Shown piece by piece: positions 35,727 through 44,363 of a stretch of DNA of 64,000 bases. Position numbers and translations under genes: made by a program. Where the stretch lies: assembly GCA_016744855.1 (NCBI GenBank), contig JADGDO010000005.1, positions 62,001 to 126,000 of the forward strand, in the 5' to 3' direction. The notes beneath the pieces were generated by a model. That model had not been told where the DNA came from, searched no databases, and saw only the letters and a program-made list of their open reading frames with translations. How positions within the stretch are numbered: the stretch's first letter is position 1; each line of letters starts with the position of its first letter. Source of the DNA: Candidatus Fermentibacteraceae bacterium (GTDB taxonomy: Bacteria; Fermentibacterota; Fermentibacteria; Fermentibacterales; JCC-6).

Positions 35727-36422
35727 TTGTCTCATTTGTTTGAAGCCTTCAGTATTGCCCTCAGGATGATCGTATCCGGTGATCCGGGTGTTTTCAGTAT
35801 TGCTCTCCGAACACTACTGATTGCTTCAGTATCCACCCTTCTCGCGACACTTCTGTTTGTGCCGCTTGGTTGTTTGATTAATTTCAGCAGTTTTAAAGGT
35901 AAGCGCCTTGCTGTTGGTTTTGTTCAGACTATGTACAGCGTGCCCACGGTTTTCGTGGGCATGCTTGTTTTTCTGATGATCTCCAGAAGTGGACCTCTTG
36001 GTGGTTTGGAGCTGCTATTCAGCCCATGGGCTATCATTCTTGGCGAGGTAGTTCTGATCGCACCAATAATTACCGGTCTAACGATCTCCGCTCTTCAGAG
36101 TACCGGCAAAGGCCTGGAGGATACTGCGGTTGCTCTCGGAGGAGGGCGCAGAACCGTCATTCTGAAGGTTCTTTCTGAGGCAAAATACACGATGCTTACT
36201 TCGGTGCTTATGGGGTTTGGAAGAGCGGTTTCTGAAGTCGGTGTTGCCATTATGGTAGGGGGAAACATTGCCGGTTATACCAGAACCCTTACCACTGCTA
36301 TAGCGCTGGGCGTTGGTAAAGGAGAAACTGCACCTTCAATTGCTCTCGGACTGATACTTCTTTCTCTTGCTTTGATTGTCAGTATTATCGTTAATCTTCT
36401 CCAGCACGGTGGGCGAAAATGA
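35727..36422 (+). CDS. tupB: Tungstate ABC transporter permease
   Basis: A 231-residue inner-membrane permease with about five to six helices and the ABC-coupling EAA-type loop GLEDTAVALGGGRRTVILKV. TTG start with AGGAGA upstream. Overlaps tupC by 4 bases. Confidence 0.9.
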   Translation: MSHLFEAFSIALRMIVSGDPGVFSIALRTLLIASVSTLLATLLFVPLGCLINFSSFKGKRLAVGFVQTMYSVPTVFVGMLVFLMISRSGPLGGLELLFSPWAIILGEVVLIAPIITGLTISALQSTGKGLEDTAVALGGGRRTVILKVLSEAKYTMLTSVLMGFGRAVSEVGVAIMVGGNIAGYTRTLTTAIALGVGKGETAPSIALGLILLSLALIVSIIVNLLQHGGRK

Positions 36423-37468
36423 TTCTGCAGTTGAAGAATATTCAGCAGAAGAAAAACGGAAATAAAATACTAAAGGGCGTTTCTATTGATGTGCCGGAGG
36501 GCTCTTTTTTCGTACTTATGGGTCCGACAGGCTGTGGCAAAACAAGCCTCCTGAGAATTGCTGGGCTGCTCGATAGTCCTTCTTCAGGTGATATTATCTT
36601 TAAAGGGAAGAAGCTTACCTCTAGGAAAAAGGAACTTCTTCATACCAGAAGACAGATTGCTTCTATGTTTCAGAGTCCTGTGATGTTTAGAGGTTCTGTC
36701 TCTTCAAATGTCGGGTGGGGACTCAAGATAAGGGGAATCAAAAAACCGGAGATAGCCAGCCGCACAGAAAAGGTACTCGAGTTTGTAGGGCTTAGTGGTT
36801 TCGCTGAGAGAGATGCTTCAACCCTCTCTGGAGGGGAAAGGCGCAGAACAGCTCTTGCCAGAGCGCTTGTACTTGAACCGGAACTACTAATCTTAGATGA
36901 ACCCGGTACCTCTCTTGATCCTGCTTTCAAACGCGATCTTCTCAAAAGAATAAAAGAAATCCACTTGCAAACCGGTACCACTTTCGTGATGGCTACCCAT
37001 GATTTTACCGATGCTCTTGCAGTGGGAACTATGGGCGCTGTGATGCGGAATGGTCTGATAGAGCAATCCGGAATGATGGACGACATTCTCTTTAAGCCGG
37101 AAAGCAGATTTATGGCTTCTTTCACCGGTGTACGAAACATTTTTCCTGCAGATTTTGCAGGAACTGAAGCATGTGTAAGGCAACTCACCATCACACATTC
37201 AGGAATTAAACAGGGTCACGGTTTTCTTGCTATTCCACCGGAGGTAATAGTTCTCTCCCTTGCCCCGAACCTCACGAGCGAGCGCAATCGGTTCAATGGT
37301 ACGGTGAAATCAATAGAGAGAAATGGGACCAACTGGGATGTTACCGTTGAGGTTTCCGACATTCCGATAATTGTAGCTATAACTACTGGAGCTCTCGAGG
37401 AACTTGAAATAGCCCCCGGCACTGACATTCATCTTTCTTTTAAGGCCAGTGCAGTTCATGTTTTTTGA
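36419..37468 (+). CDS. tupC: Tungstate ABC transporter ATPase
   Basis: A 349-residue ATPase: Walker A MGPTGCGKTSL, Q-loop FQSPVMF, signature LSGGERRRTALARAL, Walker B LLILDEPGTSLD and switch histidine ATHDF. Residues about 265-349 form a TOBE-like C-terminal regulatory domain (FNGTVKSIERNGTNWDVTVE), as in molybdate/tungstate importers. Last gene of tupABC. Confidence 0.92.
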   Translation: MILQLKNIQQKKNGNKILKGVSIDVPEGSFFVLMGPTGCGKTSLLRIAGLLDSPSSGDIIFKGKKLTSRKKELLHTRRQIASMFQSPVMFRGSVSSNVGWGLKIRGIKKPEIASRTEKVLEFVGLSGFAERDASTLSGGERRRTALARALVLEPELLILDEPGTSLDPAFKRDLLKRIKEIHLQTGTTFVMATHDFTDALAVGTMGAVMRNGLIEQSGMMDDILFKPESRFMASFTGVRNIFPADFAGTEACVRQLTITHSGIKQGHGFLAIPPEVIVLSLAPNLTSERNRFNGTVKSIERNGTNWDVTVEVSDIPIIVAITTGALEELEIAPGTDIHLSFKASAVHVF

Positions 37469-37541
37469 AGTTCATGCTATGATGTTTATAATTGCCTGAG
37501 TTCCGTTCCAGATTCACAAAAACCACAAACATTGAAAATTC

Positions 37542-38039
37542 ATGCTCCCAAAGAAAGAAGGTTTACGGTTGCTTGATATCTACATTGATGCAGATGCATG
37601 TCCGGTAAAGCAGGAGATATACAGGGTAGCTACACGCTACGGACTGGATGTAATACTTGTGTCGAACTCCTGGATGCGTTTGCCTGAATCAAGCCGAATT
37701 AAACTTGTTGTGGTGGACAAAGGAGCGGACGTAGCAGATGACTGGATCGTTGAAAATGTTGCTCCGAATGATATTGTTGTTTCAGGTGATATCCCTCTTG
37801 CATCAAGATGTCTTAAAAAAGGTGCACTGGTTATTGGCAACACCGGTCGTCCCTTCACCGATGACAACATAGGCAATGCTCTATCACTAAGAAATCTTCT
37901 CGCTGACCTCCGGGAACAGGGAGTCATGACATCGGGACCAAAACCCTTCTCAAAAAAGGATCGGTCAAGATTTCTACAGGCTCTCGATGAAGCTATTGTT
38001 AAAATCCAGAGAGCAAATAAGATAAATTCCTACCGCTGA
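37542..38039 (+). CDS. UPF0178/YaiI family protein (DUF188)
   Basis: A 165-residue member of the YaiI/YqxD family: IYIDADACPVKQEIYRVA, VVDKGADVADDWIVEN, DIVVSGDIPLASRCL and NTGRPFTDDNIGNAL. The conserved acidic residues look like a PIN-like nuclease or metal site, but function is not established. Start may be ATG 37542 or a TTG nine codons later. Confidence 0.88.
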   Translation: MLPKKEGLRLLDIYIDADACPVKQEIYRVATRYGLDVILVSNSWMRLPESSRIKLVVVDKGADVADDWIVENVAPNDIVVSGDIPLASRCLKKGALVIGNTGRPFTDDNIGNALSLRNLLADLREQGVMTSGPKPFSKKDRSRFLQALDEAIVKIQRANKINSYR

Positions 38040-38178
38040 CGAACATTTCTTGCTGAAACTGCTTCTCGAATTTGCACTTTGCCTTACAGTAAAATCACAA
38101 TTGTATCCCTATTAACCTTGTGGACTCTCAACCTTTTGTGCTATAAATAAGAGGTAACACAAGATAGGAGGGCTTCAG

Positions 38179-39117
38179 ATGGCGAACAGAAATCCCGTAC
38201 AGAGTTTTATGCGAGGTCTTATCAGGCTGGTTATTTTCGTTCCATTGTGGATGATTTTTGTCTTTCCTTACTTTAGCGGCAGATTCAAACTGGGCGGATC
38301 TACTGTCTGGGCTGTATTGATTACAATTGCAATATTCTGGTTTGCTAATCTCTTTGCCAAAATGGTTTATGTACTTCCTCAGTGGCAGAGAATGGTTCTT
38401 CTGCGACTTGGAAAGTCAGTCGGGGCACGTGGACCAGGTTTTTTCCTTATTCCACCATTCATCTATTCGGTAGCCAGAATTGTTGATATAAGAATCACAA
38501 CCTACGAGGTGAAAGCAACTAAGACCCTCACAAAAGACAATATTCCGATTGACGTAACAGCTGCAGTTGAGCTTGAAGTGGAAGACCCGGAAAAAGCTGT
38601 GATTGACGTGCAGAACTACTGGAAAACAACAGAGTGGGTTTCTATGGAAGCTCTAAAAAGCACAATCGGTGGAAACAATCTCAGACCCCTGCTCAGTGAA
38701 ACAGATCGAATTGCCGATGAGCTAAAAGCAGGTATCGACAAGGCAGCTTCGGATTTTGGCGTGAATGTTCGAGCGGTTAGAATCACCGACGTTGGCACAC
38801 CTCAATCACTTGTCGAAGAACTGGCGGTAATCGCAAGAGCTGAAAGATCAGCTAAAGCAAAGGTTATTCAGGCAAAAGCGGAATTAGTTGTAGCGGACTC
38901 TTTAGCCAAAGCATCAGAAATGTTTGCCAATTTGCCTAATGCTATGGAGTTGAGGCAGATTCAAGCACTCCTGGACATATCAAAAGAGGAGGGTAGCATG
39001 GTTATTGTTTACCCTTTGAATAGCAGGATGGGAGAACAGATTGCCTCAGCTACCGCTGGTAATCAGGCCAAGATGCATGGAGGCATAAAAAATACTATAG
39101 TGAATAGCCCGGAATAG
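38179..39117 (+). CDS. SPFH/band 7 protein (slipin, bacterial stomatin)
   Basis: A 312-residue protein with an N-terminal hydrophobic hairpin (about 18-65) and a band 7 domain: YVLPQWQRMVLLRLGKS, PGFFLIPPFIYSVARIVD, LTKDNIPIDVTAAVELEVED. A C-terminal helical oligomerisation segment follows (AERSAKAKVIQAKAEL). Slipins scaffold membrane microdomains; they are often encoded beside NfeD, but no such gene is adjacent. Ribosome site AGGAGG. A hairpin at 39144-39178 probably ends the transcript. Confidence 0.92.
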   Translation: MANRNPVQSFMRGLIRLVIFVPLWMIFVFPYFSGRFKLGGSTVWAVLITIAIFWFANLFAKMVYVLPQWQRMVLLRLGKSVGARGPGFFLIPPFIYSVARIVDIRITTYEVKATKTLTKDNIPIDVTAAVELEVEDPEKAVIDVQNYWKTTEWVSMEALKSTIGGNNLRPLLSETDRIADELKAGIDKAASDFGVNVRAVRITDVGTPQSLVEELAVIARAERSAKAKVIQAKAELVVADSLAKASEMFANLPNAMELRQIQALLDISKEEGSMVIVYPLNSRMGEQIASATAGNQAKMHGGIKNTIVNSPE

Positions 39118-39143
39118 ATTCAGACTTTATTTGTCAATAAGTT

Positions 39144-39182
39144 GGTCCAGATGACATCGATCAGGTGCTATCTGGACCTTTA
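39144..39182 (+). terminator. Probable terminator after the slipin gene
   Basis: Perfect 9-base stem GGTCCAGAT (39144-39152) / ATCTGGACC (39170-39178) followed by TTTA. Loop of 17 bases and short T run make it a weak terminator by eye. Confidence 0.5.
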
Positions 39183-39305
39183 CTGTTTGCGTTATAGACA
39201 GATGGTGGGCTTGAGAGTATTGTTCGGAGTAGGATCAGTTTTACAGATCAATCACTATTCCGGTATGACAACCCCGCGTCAATCCGAGAAGACGGAGGAA
39301 TTGGC

Positions 39306-40814
39306 GTGTTTAGAATCTTTTCAAATTTGTTGTTAGCAGTTCTTATGATTGGTGTAATCTCATCTGTTTCTTTTGGTTATGATGCCGAGAGTTGGGATGA
39401 CCATCCAGCTCTTCAAGATTTTCAGCTTTCTGAAGGTGATCTCCCTGATGTTCTATATCTTGTCAGAACACGAGGAAATCTACCTAACCTCAGCGGCATT
39501 ACTCTTCACAGTCAGTTGGATGGTTTATTTCTCATCTCAGGTGATGAGGGTACAGTATTACAGCTAAATCTAATGGGGTGCTCCGTTTTTCCAATTCATA
39601 GGCTTGAACGCGATCAGCTATCAAATCCTACCCGCAAATGGACTGAATTAACTGAAACGAACCCTCTTGTCGAGCAGATGGTTGCACAGGTGAATTGGGA
39701 AGGGATCAGTAGCAAAATTCAGCAGCTGGTAGATTATGAGACCAGATTCAGTATGGCAAGTAATCATTTTGAAGTCGTGGATGGATTAATGGATATATTT
39801 GTCAGCTACTCCTTTACACCTACTCAATTCTCATACGAATATGATGGTATAACTTTATGGAACGTGGTTGCAACTCAAACTGGAACTGTATATCCCGATT
39901 CATTTATTGTCGTCTGCGGTCACTTTGATTCTATTAGTAATGATCCTTATGTATCCGCTCCCGGAGCTGATGATAACGGAACCGGTACAGCAACTGTCTT
40001 AACTGTTGCAGAGATCCTCTCCCAATATGACTTTGAGTATTCTATCAAATACATTTGTTTCAGCGGTGAAGAACAGGGCCTCAAGGGAAGCCAGGCTTAC
40101 GCTGTTTGGGCTGCGCAAAACAATTTAGCAATTGTTGGAGTCCTTAACTTTGATATGCTCGGATACTGGGAGCCAGGTGTTGAGGCAGATCTGGAAATTG
40201 AAGCAAACGAATCATCTGAATGGTTTGCTCAGGCGATACTGAATGCTGCCGATTTGTATACTGATGCTTCGTATGAGCTGCATGTTTACAACGGTGCCTG
40301 GTGGGGTGATCATGCATCATTCTGGGCTGAAGGATATACTGCTGTTAACCATGAGGAAGCTTGGGACTGGGGTGATCCTGATTTTAACCCCTATTATCAC
40401 AGTACCAGTGATTTGATGACTTACATCGGTGAAGACTTCATGGTAGACAATGTTCGAATTGCTGTAGCAGCTATAGCAACTCTTGCAGTTCCATTACCAG
40501 TGTCAGGAGTAAACTCTTTCAACTCTGAAGTAGGATTCAATCACAACCTGATGGGCAACCCAAATCCCTTCACCCAGACGATTGAATTCAATGTTACTGG
40601 TTTGCCACAACTACAAAATGCTCGGATTGCTGTTTACAACTTACGTGGTGACATAATACAGATGTTGGATGTAACCCTTATAGATGGCAAGGGGAATTCA
40701 CAATGGACTGTGGATGCCGCTTCAGCAATACCGCTCAGCTCAGGAGCTTATTTTGCTGTAGTTGAGGGGCTTGAGTGCTCGTCAGTACCGCTGAAAATAA
40801 TGTATATCCATTAG
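39306..40814 (+). CDS. Secreted M28-family zinc aminopeptidase with C-terminal sorting domain
   Basis: 502 residues. GTG start 8 bases after GGAGG, signal peptide (LLLAVLMIGVISSVSFG), then an M28 peptidase domain (about 140-400) with zinc ligands in order: His in VVCGHFDSIS, Asp in GADDNGTG, the catalytic and ligand glutamates in FSGEEQG, Asp in NFDMLGY, and His in YYHSTSD. Residues about 415-502 are a FlgD-like/Por-type C-terminal sorting domain (GNPNPFTQTIEFNV, ARIAVYNLRGDI, SSGAYFAVVEG), which directs export across the outer membrane in FCB-type bacteria. No secretion machinery is in the window. Confidence 0.92.
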   Translation: MFRIFSNLLLAVLMIGVISSVSFGYDAESWDDHPALQDFQLSEGDLPDVLYLVRTRGNLPNLSGITLHSQLDGLFLISGDEGTVLQLNLMGCSVFPIHRLERDQLSNPTRKWTELTETNPLVEQMVAQVNWEGISSKIQQLVDYETRFSMASNHFEVVDGLMDIFVSYSFTPTQFSYEYDGITLWNVVATQTGTVYPDSFIVVCGHFDSISNDPYVSAPGADDNGTGTATVLTVAEILSQYDFEYSIKYICFSGEEQGLKGSQAYAVWAAQNNLAIVGVLNFDMLGYWEPGVEADLEIEANESSEWFAQAILNAADLYTDASYELHVYNGAWWGDHASFWAEGYTAVNHEEAWDWGDPDFNPYYHSTSDLMTYIGEDFMVDNVRIAVAAIATLAVPLPVSGVNSFNSEVGFNHNLMGNPNPFTQTIEFNVTGLPQLQNARIAVYNLRGDIIQMLDVTLIDGKGNSQWTVDAASAIPLSSGAYFAVVEGLECSSVPLKIMYIH

Positions 40815-40822
40815 AATCTGTT

Positions 40823-41662
40823 TTATCGAGTATCCAAAGACTGAGCCTTTTGAAGGAGGTAAACATCCTGGAATGTATCGGGGGAACCAGAGGCTAGGAA
40901 AGTAAGTACTTTCATTTCAGAGCTAAGAATGGTTCTGAAGTGACTTTCAGGATTATAAGCCAGACAGTAAATAGTACCTGAGTATTCAGGTTCTTTAACA
41001 ACCATGTTGCCTTTGTTGAATTCGATTTCTTCCGATTCAGTCAATTCATCTGTTCGGTTACTTCCCTTTACGGTAACTAGCAAAAGACCACCTGGTTTTA
41101 TAACTCGACATAGCTCGTTGATCCAATGCTTCTGAAGATCCTCCGTGAAATGTCCGAAGACTGCTACTGAATAAGCAAAGTCAAAATAGTTATCTGCATA
41201 AACTAACTTTGATTCCAGTTTGTGGGTGGTGAAGCATCCAAAAGAGAGGTTTCTGATACACCAGTTGATCAGCTCTTTGGAGCTGTCTGTACCATGAATT
41301 TCCAGTCCACTGAGATTGTTTAAGTGTCTTGTCAGTCGACCGCAGCCACATCCAAAATCGAGAATTCTCTCCATGCTTTCTATCTTCTTATCATTCTGTT
41401 CAAGGATGTGACGAATGGAAGCAGAGCCTATTTCACCGGAGGAATAGTAATGGTTGGGATCGTAGCTGACAGTAACGGGAAAACAGAGGCGTGGAGATGG
41501 AAGAGGAATTCCATCTGGTGCAAGCTTCTCATGCTTTTTCATGCTCCAGATAAAATTTTTCCAGTGTCCAGTTAGTTTCCTGAAGAAACATCTTGATATG
41601 CGCAAAAGGTGAAGCGACTCAAGGGCAGATCCAATAAGTCTCCTCATTCTATTCTGGCTCAT
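40823..41662 (-). CDS. SAM-dependent class I methyltransferase
   Basis: 279 residues; a Rossmann methyltransferase with motif I ILDFGCGCGRLTRHL (about residue 97) and a Methyltransf_11-type DFAYSVAVFGHFTED and RVIKPGGLLLVTVKG. The N-terminal about 80 residues are basic, without a known domain. Overlaps the upstream radical SAM gene by 14 bases. A joint role in modifying a peptide or glycan is inferred; the substrate is unknown. Confidence 0.85.
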   Translation of the reverse strand: MSQNRMRRLIGSALESLHLLRISRCFFRKLTGHWKNFIWSMKKHEKLAPDGIPLPSPRLCFPVTVSYDPNHYYSSGEIGSASIRHILEQNDKKIESMERILDFGCGCGRLTRHLNNLSGLEIHGTDSSKELINWCIRNLSFGCFTTHKLESKLVYADNYFDFAYSVAVFGHFTEDLQKHWINELCRVIKPGGLLLVTVKGSNRTDELTESEEIEFNKGNMVVKEPEYSGTIYCLAYNPESHFRTILSSEMKVLTFLASGSPDTFQDVYLLQKAQSLDTR

Positions 41663-42923
41663 TTAGAGATATTGAACCAAGAGCAGAATTCAGCTCAATG
41701 CTGGAGTTCAGAATCTTCCCAAAATAAGCAACAGGATCGTAAGTGTGATTGTTGAGCAGCGGTGAATCGAGAAGGGAACGAACGTGTTTTGAAATCGCAT
41801 AAGCATCCTGATATTTACCGCTGCGGTACAGCTTCCAGCCCAGGTTGATGGTTTCCTGCATTTCCTTTTTATCCAATTGATAGAAATCCGTTGTTACTAT
41901 AGTGTCTCCATTGCTGCTTGATCTCGTCTTCTGCCAGATCCCTCGGATCACGCAGTAAAGTTTGGGATTTCTTTTGAGAAGTTGACACACTTTCTGCCGA
42001 CCTTTTAGGGATGAAAGCGAATCTACTTTAATGCTTTTCTTTGGAATACCAAGGGTAAGGAGACAATTTCTGAGCTCTACTGTCGAAGTCAATTTAGTAG
42101 ACCACATGCCTTTATGTGTAAAAATGAACCTCAGTTCGTTAACCCCAAATTTTCTGGCAGTCTCATAAGCCAAGCTCAATTGAGATGGATCATCATTATG
42201 ATTGAAAAGAATGTAGCGCCAAACAGTACGAACAGATGAACCTGATGCTTCGGTGAAAGATTTCATGTAGTTTAGAGCCCTGGAATAGTTTCCACCAACT
42301 CGATACTTTTCGTAGCTCTCCTGACTTGTACCATCTATCGAGAACTGAATCAAATTTAGACCTGAAGAGACTTGATCCAGACTGAAATTACCATGCGCAT
42401 TTGTTATCATGGAGATAAATGAAGATGGATAGTATTCTCTCGCCAATCTAATCAACAGCCAGAGATCCTCGTTCATCAAGGGCTCACCATGCCCGGAGAA
42501 GTCGAATGATCGAATATCTATCGACTTGCTGGTAAAGCTTTTAAGTATCCTCTCAAACACCACTGGTGTCAGAGTGTCAGGAGGATCCAATCTCATTCGC
42601 TCCTCAGGAGTTGCGCATGCTTTACAGCGAAGTAAACACTTCGAGGTTGGTTCAACCTGTATGACATTGACTATTTTGCTGTTATAGCGTGAGGAATTGC
42701 CCAGCGATAAGCAAAAACACCCTGGGCAGGTTTCCGGAAATGGAAGCGAGTCATGAATAAGTTTGCGCGCTATTAGTTCTCTGGGAGATCTATCCCAATC
42801 TGGATATGGACTACTTGTGTGCGTCTTATAGCCATGCAGAACAAGATCACTCCCAGCGTCATCCCAACAAACAATTTTACCATTAGCTCTTAAAAAAAGA
42901 CTGTCAACACTTGGGCAGTGCAC
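41649..42923 (-). CDS. Radical SAM protein with N-terminal SPASM-like region
   Basis: 424 residues. The radical SAM domain (about 85-290) has CX3CX2C in SKCLLRCKACATPEE, then FDFSGHGEPLMNEDLW, and NLIQFSIDGTSQESYEKYR, resembling the SPASM/Twitch subgroup. Unusually, the SPASM-like cysteine region lies before it: HCPSVDSLFLRANGKIVCWD followed near residues 60-72 by CPGCFC, instead of after the radical domain. The C-terminal about 100 residues are helical and TPR-like (KLYRSGKYQDAYAISKHVRS). GTG start. Coupled to the methyltransferase gene. Confidence 0.8.
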   Translation of the reverse strand: MHCPSVDSLFLRANGKIVCWDDAGSDLVLHGYKTHTSSPYPDWDRSPRELIARKLIHDSLPFPETCPGCFCLSLGNSSRYNSKIVNVIQVEPTSKCLLRCKACATPEERMRLDPPDTLTPVVFERILKSFTSKSIDIRSFDFSGHGEPLMNEDLWLLIRLAREYYPSSFISMITNAHGNFSLDQVSSGLNLIQFSIDGTSQESYEKYRVGGNYSRALNYMKSFTEASGSSVRTVWRYILFNHNDDPSQLSLAYETARKFGVNELRFIFTHKGMWSTKLTSTVELRNCLLTLGIPKKSIKVDSLSSLKGRQKVCQLLKRNPKLYCVIRGIWQKTRSSSNGDTIVTTDFYQLDKKEMQETINLGWKLYRSGKYQDAYAISKHVRSLLDSPLLNNHTYDPVAYFGKILNSSIELNSALGSISLNEPE

Positions 42924-42969
42924 GAAGGTACCCTATCCTTTCAGAACAAAAATGTTGACATTCAGCTGC

Positions 42970-44037
42970 TCATGTTAACAGAGGTTCTGCTTCACCGGTC
43001 AATTCCTGAATCAGCTCTTCAACACTGAGGATTTTATCAATTCTGGTCACGTTCTGACCACACATGGGAAATCCCTCATCAAGTTGTCCTCTGTATGAAT
43101 TGAGTAAAGCAAGTGCAATGCAGTAATTAGCTTTATCAGCATCACATGTGATTAGACATTTGTAGAAGCATTTAAACTTCTGCTTTGCGCCAAAACTTTC
43201 TTCTACAAAGGGGGTCTTTATTACTCTTGCAGGAAGACCTACCGGAGAAAGAATTACAGCAACATCGTCTTCTTTTGCATCTATGTAAGACTGCTTGTAT
43301 TCTTCTGAAACATCACATTCTTCAGTTGCCACAAAGCGAGTACCCATCTGAACGCCGCTTGCTCCCATATTGAGGAATCTTGCAAGATCTGCACCAGAGT
43401 AGACGCCACCAGCTGCTATAACCGGGATTTTTCTACCGGCTTGCTGCTCATACTTTTCTGCGACAACGAGTGTTTCTTTAACGAGGGTATCAAGGTCGGA
43501 GGCTGTTCCATCAAGAAGATCATTCAGTTTGAAACCGAGATGGCCTCCTGCCATGGGCCCCTCTACAACGATTGCATCAGGAAATCTTGAATACTTTTTA
43601 AACCATGATCTGCAGATAACATCAGCAGCACGGCCTGACGAAATAATAGGTACAAGTTTCATGTTTGAGTCACCGGCAAATTCCGGTAACCGCAATGGAA
43701 GACCGGCTCCTGCAAAGAGAACATCAACACCCTCTTTTGCACAGGTTTTTACCATATCACCGAAAGTTGTCAGAGCGACCATTACATTAACACCGACAGC
43801 AAGACCCTGCTCTTTTACCTTTCTTATCTCGGCAGCAAGAGCCTGCTGAGATCTTTCAAGGTATGGGATTGAGGTATCCATTTCCTCGCCCAGGCCGACA
43901 CTTGCAATAACACCCAACCCACCCGCACGAGAAACAGCGGAGGCAAGAGAAGCCTTTGAAACAGAGACTCCCATTCCCCCCTGAATAACAGGGTAGCGAA
44001 CTATAAGATCACCGATTTTAAGACTCGGTATTTTCAT
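42970..44037 (-). CDS. NPD/nitronate monooxygenase-like FMN protein
   Basis: About 355 residues: TIM-barrel of the 2-nitropropane dioxygenase / FabK-like family, with VIQGGMGVSVSKASLASAVS, GGLGVIASVGLG, the FMN-phosphate region GGVYSGADLARFLNMGASG then VQMGTRFVATEE. It may oxidise nitronates or reduce enoyl-ACP (FabK). No fatty-acid genes adjoin, so the assignment stays at family level. ATG 44037 (MKIPSLKIG) with AGAAGGG upstream is chosen over an upstream ATG at 44127. Confidence 0.85.
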   Translation of the reverse strand: MKIPSLKIGDLIVRYPVIQGGMGVSVSKASLASAVSRAGGLGVIASVGLGEEMDTSIPYLERSQQALAAEIRKVKEQGLAVGVNVMVALTTFGDMVKTCAKEGVDVLFAGAGLPLRLPEFAGDSNMKLVPIISSGRAADVICRSWFKKYSRFPDAIVVEGPMAGGHLGFKLNDLLDGTASDLDTLVKETLVVAEKYEQQAGRKIPVIAAGGVYSGADLARFLNMGASGVQMGTRFVATEECDVSEEYKQSYIDAKEDDVAVILSPVGLPARVIKTPFVEESFGAKQKFKCFYKCLITCDADKANYCIALALLNSYRGQLDEGFPMCGQNVTRIDKILSVEELIQELTGEAEPLLT

Positions 44038-44363
44038 TAGAACCCTTCTGGCATAGGAAAAATATATTGCTTTAACGTGTACTATCAGGGTTAATGGCTC
44101 TATTAAGCAATCCTGACAGACACACATTTACTGCTACTTAATTCAATTTTCAAGTATCAAAAAAACCAACAAGTGAAAATACAACAATACGCCATAAATT
44201 ACAACAGCTGAGAGTGAAAAAACAGCTCATCAGCATTGGCTGCAGGAAGAGATCGTTTTGCCCTCATCTCTATCTGATAATGAAAGTGTTTTATTCAACT
44301 GTAGAATTATCTTTGCTTTCGCTCTTCAATTTTGTATCATTACTATACTGAAATGGAGAAAAA
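44038..44363. other. 326-base intergenic region upstream of the adenosine deaminases
   Basis: AT-rich, without a protein-like frame or RNA gene. Near the 3' end TTGCTT (44313-44318) and TATCAT (44335-44340), 16 bases apart, could be a promoter for the deaminase pair, with GGAG 7 bases before the ATG at 44364. Nothing else recognised. Confidence 0.35.

Noticed and set aside
36670-37194. Antisense frame (174 codons) within tupC
   Set aside because: Shadow of the ABC ATPase gene, which has all ATPase motifs in the other strand.
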